Positions 32,308 through 44,876 of a stretch of 64,000 nucleotides of DNA are shown one piece after another. A program made the translations under genes and the position numbers. The stretch lies in NCBI RefSeq assembly GCF_000344685.1, contig NW_006920411.1, forward strand, positions 976,129-1,040,128. The letters are read 5' to 3'. The stretch is from Gloeophyllum trabeum ATCC 11539 (lineage: Eukaryota > Basidiomycota > Agaricomycetes > Gloeophyllales > Gloeophyllaceae). Position 1 is the stretch's first letter. Each line of letters starts with the position of its first letter. The notes beneath the pieces were generated by a model. The model saw only the letters and a list, made by a program, of their open reading frames with translations. It did no database searches and was not told where the DNA came from.

Positions 32308-35226
32308 CTGCAGAACACCTGCGTTTCGACATGGATTGAGGCTCGCGAAAGTTGCGTCTCGAAGCAGAGCAATAAGAGTCTCGCTGCAAGGAAAGGGTGG
32401 GGAAGTGCCAAGAGACTCGCGAGCGATATGCGCTGCTTTTGCTGAGGCTTTGATAGGACTCACTCGCCCGACAATTGTATGTATACGCCGTGCGCTGTGA
32501 GTAGACACCTTGGAACATCCAACCGTCTACCAATGCGAGTTTACCATTTGTATCATAACAAGCGGCGGGAATCTCTCAACATGTCTTGGGCAGCCTTGCC
32601 GTGTCTGTGGTATGCACTTCAGAACGCATCTGCGACAGTTGCGCTAAAATACAGTAGCGTAACTTCCTCCGGAACTGTGAAGTCGGTACTTGCATGTGGG
32701 ACCCACAAAGGCTAACCTAACCCTAGGGTTTGCCTGTCCGAGCCACACCCCAAGATCGAAGCATCACATCTTGAATCACTTGTACAGCTCCTTCGGTCAG
32801 TTCTCTCGGTTGAAGATACTTTCCGCATACCTGTGTAGATTTATTGCCTCGCAAAATAGATGTCTTACCCAAGCTATCGTCGGGCGAGATGGCGGAACCC
32901 CATGGACCTCCTCGGGAGGTCACGGGATAACATGCATCGCTGCGACGAGCTTCCGGGCGGGGTTATGGTTTAGATCTGTTATCAATGAGTTCTCCGTCAA
33001 TTGGCTATAGATTACAAGGTACGAGGTAACAGCTGAGTCCTTTGGTTACGTACCGCCCGATGCAACCTTGTCCTCTTTTCGGACAAAGCGTTCGACCAGC
33101 AGTAACCTTATTCCGTATTCTAGGGTTAAGGTCTACCGTCAGTATCAGCCTTTAATCTGTCTACTGTATATGTCTTGAAATAGTGCAGTGGCTCCGGGTG
33201 ACCAGTCAGCTGTAGCGTCAGCAGTGCATATCGCGAGGCTAGCGTACCAATCGATGCTCTCAGTTCCAATGCTTGGCCGTGCTATGATCAGAGTTAGAAT
33301 TATGCTTGGTAGAAGTTTCACCGTGCGGACTGTCATAACCCGTGTTCGAGGTTCTTGCAGGGGGGCTTATCCTCCATCATAGATCCTGATTAAAATCAGC
33401 AGGGTTGTTGTTGAACAAACGTCAGCCCGTGCCCTATCATCAGGCTAGCATAAAATAGCTTACCTACAGTTACAACGTCTCCGAAGAAGGAAATCAGGCG
33501 GGTTAGGAGCAAGCACAACATCCTGTCGGCCGCAGAGAACGTCGTCACGTTGACCTTGTAGGCCATTATCGCGCCTGATTCTGAATGAATAAGACAGTAC
33601 AAAAGCAGTAGCTCGTTCAGATCACTCTAGAGAATACTGTGGCAGATGCAATGGTGCAAGCTCAAGGCATCGCGACTTTTACCCACTCTCATTAGATTAG
33701 AGAATCAAGACGCGTCTTACAAGCGCTCGTAGCGTGACCGCATATACCAAGGGGTACCAGAGGTCCTCACTTTGGACTGTCCAGCAGATCCGAAAAGATC
33801 CCACACTTGTCCGGTTTTCAATTACGGGGTGGTTAGACGCCGGCGGCTTGACCGTGCTCATTTGCTCATTTGTCCTGAAATGTCATGACGTCCAGGTCCC
33901 CAATCCCAATTTCCTGCGCGACTTAGGGCTCTGCAATTGCTCTGAATATATCTCTGGTGTGGGTTGACTATACTGTGTGGCATATCTATCTCAGAACAAC
34001 CTGAGGGCACGGATACCCCTGGCCAGGCGCGACTTACATTCAAAGCATCGAGAATTCGACGTAGAAGGGATGCGCAGTTGGGCTGTTCTGCAGGGCACTT
34101 TGTGAGTCTGCTTGGTCATTCCGCCAAGGTTTATGACATACCCGTCAATAAATGCGCACCAAAAAAATCTGCTGCCCTCTTCAACTTGAAACACCAAGCG
34201 CGAATTGACAGCTCCCGGAGACCCCTATCGACTGCTGTGCGTCATGACAGGACATAACACAGCCATATGGTAGGATTGATCTGCCGTAGGAAAGAGGTCC
34301 GTTCTGATGGGAAGGGGATTGATAAAACAGAGGCATTGAATATTGAGGTGCGTTGTTATCATGAATGTACCCTCGTTCTGTAAGAAGAGGTTTACCCTAC
34401 ATATGCGTGTCATACAGCGTTACGCACCCGCACTCCGAAGGAGGCGTGGAATACAGTTCTCTGTTCCCTCCCCTCATTCGACCCAACACTCCCTGCCCTC
34501 GTTGGTTCAAGGGGCTATCTCGTCGGCTCCTATTCCCTCCTCCTGGGAAGGGTATCAATAATGTGTCACGGAACTCTCTTGAATCCGGTTCTCCATATCT
34601 CTGTGCAATCTCAACGCAATCTATCTGTCCATAGGTTTTCTATGTCTTCTCCCCTCCGGCTGCCCCGGCTCCTCAAGTACGTTTCTCGTATCGTATACAA
34701 CTGGAATACATACACGTAAGCCTGCGGCGCACCAGTTACTCAGCGTATTGCTCTGTGTGATCGACGGGTGTCGGGATCGGGGAGACAAGACGCGTGACGT
34801 CATCGACTGTTCCCACTTCATCCTCCAGATCGGGTCTTCGCCACCTTTGCACTTGGGCTTTTTCCGAACTGATACAAATTATATGCACTCCACGATAACG
34901 CGCTGGGAAGCTGTATGCACCCGACAATTGATGTTAGCTTTCTCAATCTGCAGAATATGTCGCTCGTGGGGAGATCGACGGGGACCGTAGGAACCAAAGT
35001 TAAATTTACGAGTCTCCAGGGTTCAGAGGGCACTGATAAGCTGGACGCGCAGAAATAGCCCAGCTTCGATCCAAGCTTCGCCACTCAACTCGGCTCCGGA
35101 TCCTGCGTCACAAGTACGTTTACAATGATACCCTGCCGAGCAAATGCATGTATTTTTGGATAGACTCTGTGTATATAAACCAGTGCCCTCGGGGAAGCGA
35201 AATGCATTCGAAGGAACCCGAGCACC
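32308..35226. other. Gene-poor region of about 2.9 kb
   Basis: No gene could be supported on either strand. Short frames lack domain resemblance and splice partners. Two TAACCCTA-like words near 32713 and 33120 are isolated and not telomeric. The alcohol dehydrogenase promoter lies at the right edge. Confidence 0.55.
35172..35179 (+). promoter_or_regulatory. TATA box of the alcohol dehydrogenase gene
   Basis: TATATAAA, 55 bp before the start codon, a sensible TATA position for a fungal gene with a short 5' UTR. Confidence 0.5.
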
Positions 35227-36557
35227 ATGGCCAAGTTCACCCCCCCAAAGACGTACAAAGCTGCCGCTGTAACCAAGAAGTCCGCCCTTGAGCTCATCGA
35301 CGTCCCGTGGAAGGACCCAGCGGCCGGGCAGGTCGTAGTGAAAGTCGAGGCATGCGGCGTTTGTCGGAGGTATGCTCTCGCCGCTACACCGTGTCTTTTC
35401 ATCGGAAGCTTGTGCTGACACTGCGTGGTGTCGCAGCGACGACTTGGTGGTGAACCAGTTAATGCCCGCGGGCCTGCCGCGCATCCCGGGGCACGAGATT
35501 GTCGGAACGGTCGTGGCCGTCGGGCCCGGGGAGAAGCTCTGGAAGGAGGGCCAGCGCGTCGGCGGGGGTTGGCACGGCGCACATTGCTTCGCGTGTCGGC
35601 AGTGCCGCAAGGGGGATTTCAATACGTGCGAGAATGAGCAGGTCAATGGTGCGTGGTTCGTATACGTCGTACTTTGAGCTGGTATGGATGATGGGCAGGC
35701 GTGACGATGGATGGCGGGTATGCGGAGTATGCGACGTTGAAGAGCGAGGCCGTCGTTGCGCTCCCTGAAGGGATGGACCCCGCAGAGACGGCGCCTTTGA
35801 TGTGTGCTGGTGTAACCACGTACAGTAAGTATCACGCACGTATGCAGGACCCCCTTTGATTCACATCGTCGCGGCAGATTCGATCCGCAACATGGGTTTG
35901 AAGGCAGGCGACATCGTCGCTGTTCAGGGCATTGGGTCCGTCGCACCCGTTATATGCTATGCAGTGTGTTTATGACTGACGCATGCCCGTACCTTTCTTC
36001 TTCTGCAGAGGTCTAGGCCACCTCGCCCTGCAATACGCTCGCGCGATGGGCTACAAGACCGTCGCGCTGTCCACCTCGGCATCAAAGAAAGCCCTGGCGA
36101 GCGAGCTCGGCGCGCACGCATACCTCGACGCTAGCAAGGTCAACCAGGCGGAGGAGCTCGGCAAGATGGGCGGCGCGAACCTCATCGTGTGCACCGCGCC
36201 GAGCGCGGACATCATCCAGGCGCTCGTGCCCGGGCTCGCGGTGGGCGGGACGCTGCTCGTCCTGGCGATCGCGCCGGACGACCTCAAGTTCAATGCGAGT
36301 GAGTTGCGATGGTTTTCTTGCTTCGATTTTGCGGGCGGTTTTAAATACTGTTGGATGTAGCGCCGTTCATTACGAAGAGGCTGTCGCTGCGCGGGTGGCC
36401 GTCGGGTCATGCGAAGGATAGCGAGGACTGCGCGGCGTTTAGTAAGCTTGAGGGGGTGAAGTGCAGGATCCAGAAGTACCCGCTTGAGAAGGCGGCGGAG
36501 GCATACCAAAGCATGATGGATGGGTCGGCGAAGTTCAGGGCTGTTATTGTTCCTTGA
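35227..36557 (+). CDS. Zinc-dependent alcohol dehydrogenase (MDR family)
   Basis: A medium-chain alcohol dehydrogenase that oxidises alcohols or reduces aldehydes with NAD(P). Six exons sum to 341 residues, the usual length. The GroES-like half holds the catalytic zinc ligands: Cys46 in ACGVCRSDD, His67 in IPGHEIVG and Cys154 in APLMCAGVTTY. It also holds the structural-zinc cysteines 98, 101, 104 and 112 (HCFACRQCRKGDFNTCE). The Rossmann half has the nucleotide loop VQGIGGLGHLALQYARAMG (GxGxxG). Then come GANLIVCTAPSADII and APFITKRLSL-type sequence, spliced as ATPFITKRLSLRGW. It resembles the secondary or formaldehyde-insensitive fungal class related to bacterial AdhP. The substrate is not evident. 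A TATA box precedes it. Confidence 0.92.
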
Positions 36558-36912
36558 AGGGTGTAGAGTCAAGAATCGGGTATGTTAGAAAGATAAAAGC
36601 TGTACAAGTATTGTAGTCTATGAACTCGAGCAACTTTTCAAGTTGTCCTGAAGTTAGGCCCTGCATGTTGGAAGGGCACAGTCAGTCCCGACACCGGTAC
36701 CCAGAGAGCGGGCACATTGTTCCTCGAAAGTGCTGCAGAGATAGCGCAGATCAGCCGAGACAATGAGATGCGACGCGTTCGGCGTGACGGAACAATGGCG
36801 TGACTGTTCGCGTTGCTTGGTGCTGTTTACGCGGTGTTGATGGGAGCGGCGTGCAGTGGCCGAATTTATTGCGTCTTGCTCTCGCCCGCGTCACCTTGCA
36901 CTGAACGACCGT
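36558..36912. other. Intergenic, promoter region of the SP/TP-rich gene
   Basis: 3' UTR of the dehydrogenase and 5' region of the next gene, same strand. The GC content rises sharply towards the right. No gene seen. Confidence 0.5.
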
Positions 36913-37884
36913 ATGACTCCACCCATGCACCCCCGCTCGTCCCGCCACCGCAGAGACCCGCTCGCAGACCTGCCCCTCGACCGTTTCATCGCCGGCGTCT
37001 CTATTAGCAGCCCGTTCAAGCCACCCGCGAGCCCCCTCAAGCAGTCCCACAAACGCCCCGCATCCCCTGCACCCCCCTCGTCTGCCCTTCCCAACAAGCG
37101 CCACCGCGCCGACCTCTTCTCCCCGCCCAGCGGCTCCCCGCTCAAGCCCGCCGCCAGCCCCGCGCGCAGCAAGTACGCCGCGTCCCCGTCCAAGGCCATC
37201 GACGCCATGACCGCCCTCTCCGCCGCCGCCGACGACCCGCACGCCACGCCCAAGCGCGCCCCCGCCAAGTCCGCCACCCTCCTCGCGCCGTCGCCCGAGC
37301 TCCACGCGGGGCCGGGGGCGGGGGCGGGGGCAAAGAGGGCCGCGAAGGGCCGCGAGGAGGCGCACGAGGACCACATGCAGGAGTTCTTCAGCAGCCCCGC
37401 GCGCCGCCCGCCCACCTCCGCGCGCGAGGCCCCGCCCTCGCCCGACCGCGCGTCCGTGCACTACCCCGGGTTCGACGTCTACCGCGACACCCCCGACGAC
37501 GAATCCACCGAGCTCGACGCGCCCCCGCCCGTCTTCCACATTCTGCCCGACGACGTGAAGGAGAACAAGGCGCCGCCGAGGGTGGAGGAGGGTAAGAAGG
37601 GTGCCATCCCCGGCTCGCCGTTGAAGCAGGGCATCGCGTTCTCGCCCAGCACCGCGAAGAAGAGAGGGGCGGCAGACGGGGGCGCAAAGTACAGACCCAT
37701 GATCATCGCCAGCTCCCCGCGGAAGGAGACTAGCGCCGCGCCCAGACTCGCGGGCACCCTCGGGGCAGCGCTCGGCGTCCCCAAGGCGGCCGCCACCCCC
37801 GGGCGCTCGCCCAAAGTCGCGAACGCGCGCAGGAGGATGATGGAGGACGAGTTGGACGCGGCGGACGGCGAGGACGAGTTCTAG
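36913..37884 (+). CDS. SP/TP-rich protein with many Cdk-type sites
   Basis: An intronless, very GC-rich gene of 323 residues without a recognised domain. The N-terminal block RDPLADLPLDRFIAGVSISS followed by PFKPPASPLKQ looks conserved in character and may be a short binding motif. The protein carries repeated proline-directed sites followed by basic residues: SPLK (three times), SPARSK, SPSK, TPKR, SSPRK, TPGRSPK. These fit Cdk consensus S/T-P-x-K/R. A second ordered-looking piece is HYPGFDVYRDTPDDESTELD. The C-terminus is acidic (MMEDELDAADGEDEF). A cell-cycle substrate or nuclear regulator is suggested but not shown. A 262-codon antisense frame over the same bases is a GC artefact. Confidence 0.75.
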   Translation: MTPPMHPRSSRHRRDPLADLPLDRFIAGVSISSPFKPPASPLKQSHKRPASPAPPSSALPNKRHRADLFSPPSGSPLKPAASPARSKYAASPSKAIDAMTALSAAADDPHATPKRAPAKSATLLAPSPELHAGPGAGAGAKRAAKGREEAHEDHMQEFFSSPARRPPTSAREAPPSPDRASVHYPGFDVYRDTPDDESTELDAPPPVFHILPDDVKENKAPPRVEEGKKGAIPGSPLKQGIAFSPSTAKKRGAADGGAKYRPMIIASSPRKETSAAPRLAGTLGAALGVPKAAATPGRSPKVANARRRMMEDELDAADGEDEF

Positions 37885-38400
37885 TTTTCTTTGTTATATT
37901 CTCCACCAGGCGACCGACCGAATCCCGGGCGACCTTGCTTTCCCCCACCCAGTGCAACCCGCAACATCACTCGGTCCTTCTCGCCTCACGACCCACGAGT
38001 CACGATTTGCATCTATGCACTACAATCTATTTCTTCCATATATGCTGATCCTTTGTTTCTGATTCATCTTGTCTTGTCCCGGCTATGTACCTCTATCCCC
38101 ACCATCTCAGTCTCAATCTCAATCTCCCCGAGCGCGTATTGCGGGCAACCACCTGCGTTGTATCACATGGTAGTCTAGCAGACTACCAGTCTCCGCGCTC
38201 CGGCTTACTTTCCTTGCTTCCCATTCCTGTTTATTAGTTATGCCATATGACGATTATGAAAAGCTTTTTATTTTGGAATCGCGCTCAGGATCCAGACTGG
38301 TTGCCTATGCCTACGCCAGACCCAAGAAATGTCTAGATGATACACAATATGCCTACACTATCCGACAATATAAGTGTGCTACTTTTCATGCCCACAGCGC
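37885..38400. other. Convergent spacer
   Basis: 3' UTRs of the SP/TP-rich gene and the Pol I subunit gene. Pyrimidine-rich tracts, no gene seen. Confidence 0.5.
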
Positions 38401-41400
38401 CTACTGCTCCATAGGGACCACCGCGCTGGATCCGGAGTTATCCTGCACAGGCATAACGATGTCGAACGCGCCCGTGCCCGTCATGTTCGGCCGGCCGAGG
38501 ACGATGCTCCCCGAGGGCGACGTGAGCGTGTCAAAGTCGCCGAAGAGCGTCGCCTCGGAGAGGAACGCCGCGGTCGTCTCGTACGACGCCTTGAGCAGCG
38601 GCGACGACTGCGCGGAGATGCCGCGCCGGTTGAACGGCCTGTACCCGCCGTCGAACGTCTGCGATTACAAACACAAGTCAGAGACGCGCGCTGTGAGTGC
38701 ACGGAGGTGAGTGAGTGAGAGGGAGACGAACCATGTAATCCGCGATGAGCTCCAGGTGCCGCATGTCCACGTCGATCTTGTACGCGTCGAACACGTTGCT
38801 CACCTCGCGGATGATCGCCGCGCGCGCCGCCTCGACGCCGTACGCCTTCAGGATCGCGTAGATGTCGTTCGAGTAGATGCTGTTTGCCTCCACCGTGCTC
38901 TCCTCCTGCTCGCCCAGGACCTCCCACAGCCCTTGGAAGTTCGAGCCGTTGGTCGTGAGCTGCGTTGGGTGTTATGTCAGTCCCGAATGTTGGGGGGACG
39001 GGTGAGGAGAGCCGCACCTTTGTCCGGCCGTCCTTGGTCTCTTCCCGGACGCGGAAACAGTCGCTGATACCTGCGATCTCACGGATGACCGTCTTGCGAC
39101 AGACGCGTTCCACGATGCCCACGAGCAACAACTTCGGGAAATCGGCGTCGAACTGTAAACAGGGTTAGGGGCTAGAGGAACATTTCCGAATGTGCCCGCA
39201 ACTTACAAGGAGTTCGATCACGCAGTGGGACTCGGTGAACTTGAACGAGGTCGCCCGCGCGAAGTTGTCCATGAAGTTCCTCCGGACGACGGCGATCAGC
39301 TCTTCCAGGGACTCGCTCTTCACCGGCTCTGGCTGAGCGGCGCCGTCCTCCATGGGCTCGTCGTTATCCGCGTAAGCCGCCTCGATGGCTGCATCGTTCA
39401 ACTCGTCCAAATCGACGTCCCCGTCGTCGTCCGATTCGTACGTCGCCTGCTGCTGCTTCTTCTTCCTCGCTTGCTTCTCATCCTCTACCTCGTCCACCTC
39501 GCTCCTCTGATCATCATCCCGGCCTGCACCAGCACCCTCCTCGTCGCCGTCGTCCTCCGTGGGCGCAGGTCCGGTCTCCTTCACCGCGGTACCCTTACCG
39601 AGCCCGGAGATCTGCCCCTTCAGGTCCGAATCGAGCTTCTTCATCTCCGTCATGATCTCCTTCTTGAGAATCTGTGGGAACCGCGAGCTGAATGCCGCCA
39701 AGATCTCCCGAGGCTCGACGTCGTATTCCGACCGGTACTCATCTTCGGGGAAGAACGCGATGTCGATCGTGTACTGTTTACTCCGTGCCTGGGCATTCAC
39801 GGTCAGCGACTCCTTTACTGTGACCTGGTCGACGACCTGGGACAGGGCGAGTCGGCTGGCTTTCTTGCAGAAGGCGTCGACCTCTTCGACAGGGACATCG
39901 GGGCGAGTAGACATCGCCATCGATGGGGTCTTGGGTTTCGTGGAGGCCGTCATGACGATTTCTCGTAGACGGGGAATACCCAGCGTGACGTTGGCGGCAC
40001 CGTGACCTGTGGAAGTCAATTAGCTTAAGACAGAGCACTTGGTGCGTGATAGAAACATACCAGCAAAATGGAAGGTGTTCAGTGTCATCTGTGTCGATGG
40101 CTCACCAACACTGAAAACCCGGTTATTACTTCATGAGTGATTAAACATATATACACGTACCCTTGGGAAGCAAGGAGGCCGACAGCTTCTCCAGGCTCCA
40201 CCAGGCTGCGCATATACTTGACATTCATCAGAAGCTGGAATTGCTTAGGTCCTAGTAGAGGATGCCGCCGTCTGATATCGAGCTCTCCGCTCATATCCTT
40301 GGATCGTAGAAGCTTGGAAGGGTTGGACTTGATATACTCAGCAACCTTCTCGGCAAACTTCTCGGATGTGCTTCCCAGATAACGGGAAGGGCTGTACCGA
40401 GAAAGAGCCGGTTCGTACTTGTCCACAGGCGGGCCATCGTCCGAGTGTTTCCTCGACTTCTTCTTGGACTTGAGAACCTTCTTCATATAAGCCAAAGCGT
40501 CCTGGTCGTTCACGTACCCGACGGTCTCCCTCGGTCGGTACCGATTGATGAAGGTGTTGGCATTCCGCGCAATAAAGTCAAACTGCATGATGTGCTTCTG
40601 CTTGGTCACGTCTAGGGCATCGCCGCCATAATGGAATTGGTACACTGCAGAGTCGCTTCCGCGGACTGTGTGGTCATAGTGTACTCGCATTCCTTCCAGG
40701 TGTTTGATCAAGCAGCGCTGTAAATATCCGGAACGAGAAGTCTTCACAGCAGTGTCAATAAGACCCTCTCGACCTGCCATACAATGGAAGAAGAATTCTT
40801 GGGGCTTGATACCGGTCAAGAATCGACTAGCGACATAACCTCCGGCGATGGCCTGAGTCTCGAAAGCTTTGAATGATGGAAGGGTCTTCCCACTAATCAT
40901 GACAGGAACTCGACGACCTTCCAGCTCCTGCTGACCTAGCGCGCAAGATATCTGCTGAGCGTTGACAGCACTTCCCTTGGCACCAGACTGGGTCATTGCC
41001 TGCATGTGGTTCTGAGGGAACTTCCGCAAGAGCCCGTGAGGCATGACGGCGTCCGCTATTGACTTCGTGAGTTTGGCCATCTTGGTCTTCACCGTGACAT
41101 CCAATCCAGCCATCTTGTTATCGTCGCGCAGAACGTCTTGCAACAGGGCACGAAGCTGCTCCGGCTTCTCCTCTGGAGGCACTTTCTCCAACGTTGGGAA
41201 GTTCTCGATGGCACCTTCGGTTCCGAGGTTCCGACCCTTCTCAAGTAAGTCTCGTCTCTTCGAATCACCGTCCGGTGTTAAAGCGAGATCATCCATGCGA
41301 CAAGTAAAAGCCCGGTGTTGCAGGAACTTCGTGAAGAGTCGACTGAGGATACCAAGGAGTCTGCCGGCAACCTCCGCGCCGTACAGTTCGTAGACCGAGT

Positions 41401-44400
41401 GAACGAGACCGTAATCAGTTGCACCAAATGACGATTTGTCCAACACACCGCAAAGCAGCTCGCCGTCCCGGAAAATCACCTTGTCTTCTTCCGAATCCTT
41501 GCCCCATAAGCTACCAGGTACCTTGGCTTTAGAATCGACGTTCAGACCTTCCGCGTGATCAGGGGTGATGTTCAGAAGCACTGTCGAGATCTATGGCACT
41601 ATGAATTTCGCTCGCTCAAAGTATGCCGACACTGGAAACACGCACGATCTGCTTTCCTGTCCATCGCGGTTTCGGCTTCCAAATCGCTGGTGGCAGGGTC
41701 GCTAGCCGTCCAGTTGGATGAGACTCATCCTCTGGTCGAATCGCGCCGTAAAGAAGCTGAAAATATTCCTCGCGAGTGAAGAACGTGTCTTTGTTAGTCA
41801 TCCATACACCAGCAACTACGTGGTCCTGGATGAGGCCTCGTAGAGGTTTGCCTGAAGTAGGGACAAGGTACTGGTTGTCGGTATTGGCGATATTGTATGC
41901 TTCCGCACGTGCGACCTGGTTCTCTGGTTCATGACATATAAGACACCCTATGACGACTGCCAAGGAATATACTCACGGGGGAAATGGATGTTCATCTCTT
42001 CCAGAAACGTTAGCATTCTCCGGGTGCCATGATCCGGTGCAGTGCTCACCGTCTCCGTCGAAATCAGCTGCAATCAAACATACGTGAATCACCAGACAAC
42101 CGGCATCGGAGACAATGCTTACCATTATATGAGTTACTAGAAGGAAGAAGGAAGTGATGAGCAGCGCGGACGACGACTATATTTCCGACATACCAGTTAG
42201 CGTAGTGCATCCGGATGGTCTTCTCTCCATGCAGCACTTTGGCCCGATGACACATCATACTCGGCTTGTGCAGCGTCGGCTGACGGTTGAGGATCAATAT
42301 GTCGCCATCCTGCAAATGTCGGTACACCTTCTTGTTGACCGAAGGTGTCCTCGTCTGAAGCCCATACCGGCTGGACGTACCCTCCTGCGGCGTAAGCAAC
42401 TGGTTGGCAATGGCTGTCCGCTGCTCCACGCTTAGTTTGTCCTAGAAGTAACCGTGTTACAATTGAACTGACTACGTGAAAGGGCACGCCTCACCAGGAA
42501 CTGAAGGTGTCCATCCTCGAACTCGACCATGGTGGCTCCAGGATACTGCTTCGGGCCATTGATGACGTACTGACGCAGTTGATGGAAATTAGCAGGTGTG
42601 ACGGGCTCCGGGAACGTGAGCTTCTGGGCGAAGACAGGGGGGATACCGATTTCGCTCGGTTCGATATTGACATCGGGGGAGATGACAGAGCGGGCTGCGT
42701 AGTTGACACGTTTACCCTAAGTAAAGAATGTTGGTCTTCTCATAATAGCTAGAAAGAGCAATGCATACCATCATGTGCTTGCGGAATAGACCCTCCTTCT
42801 TCTCCAGCAGCTGCTTGACACCAGGAGGCGGTAACTTACCCTGACGCATAGGCTGCGGGTTCTTACTGCTATCGATGAAGCTGTTCACGTCTACCTGCAG
42901 CTGGATGAGAGAATCCAGAAGCTGTCCCAAAATCCTCCGTTGCGTCGCTTCATCCGAACCTGAGCCTTTCGCACTAGCGGCGCGGAGCTCGAGGTTGCGG
43001 TCGCGCAGGCGGTAGCACGTATTGAGCACCTTCGCTAGCAGCTCGTTCTGCGGATGCTCGAAGAGCATCTCGCCCATCTTCGCGGGCGGGCGGAACCGTG
43101 TGGGGGTGACGGGGAGCACCTCCATGAAGAACATGTCCGGACTCGCGACGGAGATGCCCTCTGGTGTGATGGCTGCGAAAGGACCATGCCGCCCAAAGAG
43201 GAGCGAACAGATTTGTGCCTCGTTGGCGAAGAGCCGGCGGAGGTGGGCGCGGCACTCTTCCGAGGCCATCACGCGCTCGTTGCGCCCCCGGGAGGTCTTT
43301 ACTTTGCCGCTGGCGGACTTGGGCAGCTGGGCCTCCGCGGGCTGGGGTGCTTCCTCCTCGAATTCCTGATCAGAGAACGTGTTCTCGCCCGGGCCCTCTG
43401 ATTCCGGTTCGGACTCGTCAGTGTCAGAGTCAGCTCCAGCGCGATTCTTCGCCGAGCCATGTGTTGACACAGGGGAAGACAGAACGTTTGGCCTCTTGAC
43501 ATTTAACATAGCGTGCTGTGCCTTCTGCTTCTTCGATAAATCATATTCGATGATTTTCGTATGGCCCTCCTTCCGGAAAGTGTAGCCGAACCTTCAGACC
43601 TACTCAGGACAAAATCAAAGAAAGGCCCCAATAGCCACTCACGCGTTACAGTTCTGACACTTTTTGAGAATCGTAGCCTTGAGGAACTCTATCATGAGGT
43701 CCTTCCGCGCCTGGTACACAGCAGGGTCCTTGTAATCATCACGCGTTCGGCCTCTTCTCGCCGACAGCACTGCGAAAACATACGCGTTCACCCTCCATTC
43801 AAACTCCTCAATAGACTCTTCCGCAATCTCATCGTCGTCGCCCTCTGTATCACCCTTCCTCCGTGTTGCTCGCTTGATGTCATCCACGATGAGGGCTTCC
43901 TCGAGCAGACCGCGCTCTAGTAAGCGGAATTTGGCGATATATTTGCATATCTTTCACACGTCTGCATCAATGCCAATGGGTCATGCGTAGGCTATGCGAG
44001 CGTACCGTTGTCCTGCTCATCTTGAATTTGTGACAGAACAGACACGTCCCTCGCAGCAGATTGTACATGTTCACCATGAACAGAGGGTGGAATACGGGTG
44101 ACGGTAGCTCTATGTGGCCGAAGTGTCCAGGACAAGTGAAATAAGTTAGGCGGCATGTTGCACATCTACAGAGCAGGTATAACCACTGAAGTAACGGACG
44201 GAGAGAGCAGCTGCGTACATGTCCTGTTTATCACTTGGGCCAAGAGCGGGGTCGTACAGACCGCCAATGTTCGGCCGATTCAGGTCATCCAGCAGCGTTG
44301 GGTTGACAATTTGTTTGACGGATATTCGTCGGATTTCTTCTGCGGTCAGGAAGGAGAAGGAAATGCTGGTGACGGTGGAGGGGATGGGATTCGAGATATT

Positions 44401-44403
44401 CAT
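38401..44403 (-). CDS. RPA190: RNA polymerase I largest subunit (RPA190/RPA1)
   Basis: The catalytic subunit of nucleolar RNA polymerase I, which makes the large rRNA precursor. The start [20 protein letters not shown] leads to the clamp with [20 protein letters not shown], then the zinc region [20 protein letters not shown] and [15 protein letters not shown]. Further on: [35 protein letters not shown], the active-site motif [33 protein letters not shown], and a bridge/trigger region with [14 protein letters not shown] and [20 protein letters not shown]. The Pol I-specific acidic jaw insertion is present ([34 protein letters not shown]). The C-terminus has [20 protein letters not shown] and [18 protein letters not shown]. 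The active-site motif is built from microexons of 14, 18 and 21 nt (41977–42136), which is unusual. The N-terminal region has an extra acidic linker [19 protein letters not shown]. Confidence 0.96.
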
Positions 44404-44876
44404 GGCCGTCAGTGTTCACGCCGTCCGTCCAGCACCTTCCGACCCAGGTAAAAGAATAAAAACCAGAAGACCAGAAACACCAAAGCTGAACCGCGACCGC
44501 GCCGAAATCCCAGCCAAGTCTGACAAAACTTTACTTGGAAAGTGATCGGACGAGCCCGATCTCGTCCACGTGACGGCAATTCAAATGAATGCGTCCGATT
44601 CGGGTTAGGATCGTCATCCAAGAGCATAGGCTTGCAGCCGACAGATAGCGCTAGAGTTGCTTTTCCTCGGTCCCCCATGAAGGCCTCGCGGGTAATACGC
44701 ATTGTATGTGGACTGTTATTTCCTATTATGCGGACTACCTATGAGACTAGGCTTCGTCCTTGTCGAGAAGCGCTGCGTACAAGGAGCGGTATGTGCCTTT
44801 CACGGCTATTGATAGCCTGCGGTCGGAAGACCAGCAGGGGGAACGCGAGCAGTGAGACTCATTTCTGCACGAATAA
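44404..44876. promoter_or_regulatory. Divergent promoter region, RPA190/aldehyde dehydrogenase
   Basis: 473 bp between two start codons pointing apart. No TATA box or known element was identified. A G/C-rich CACGTG-like word (CACGTGACGG near 44569) could be a bHLH or bZIP site, which is speculative. Confidence 0.4.

Noticed and set aside
32705..32735. TAACCCTA-like words suggesting a telomeric repeat
   Set aside because: Only isolated single copies are present, with no tandem array.
36751..37539. 262-codon antisense open frame over the SP/TP-rich gene
   Set aside because: GC-rich mirror of a real gene; composed of Gly/Arg/Ala runs with no domain features.
39192..39968. 258-codon plus-strand frame inside the RNA polymerase I gene
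   Set aside because: Shadow of the conserved minus-strand Pol I exon; its Leu/Arg-rich composition comes from the reverse strand of an acidic region.
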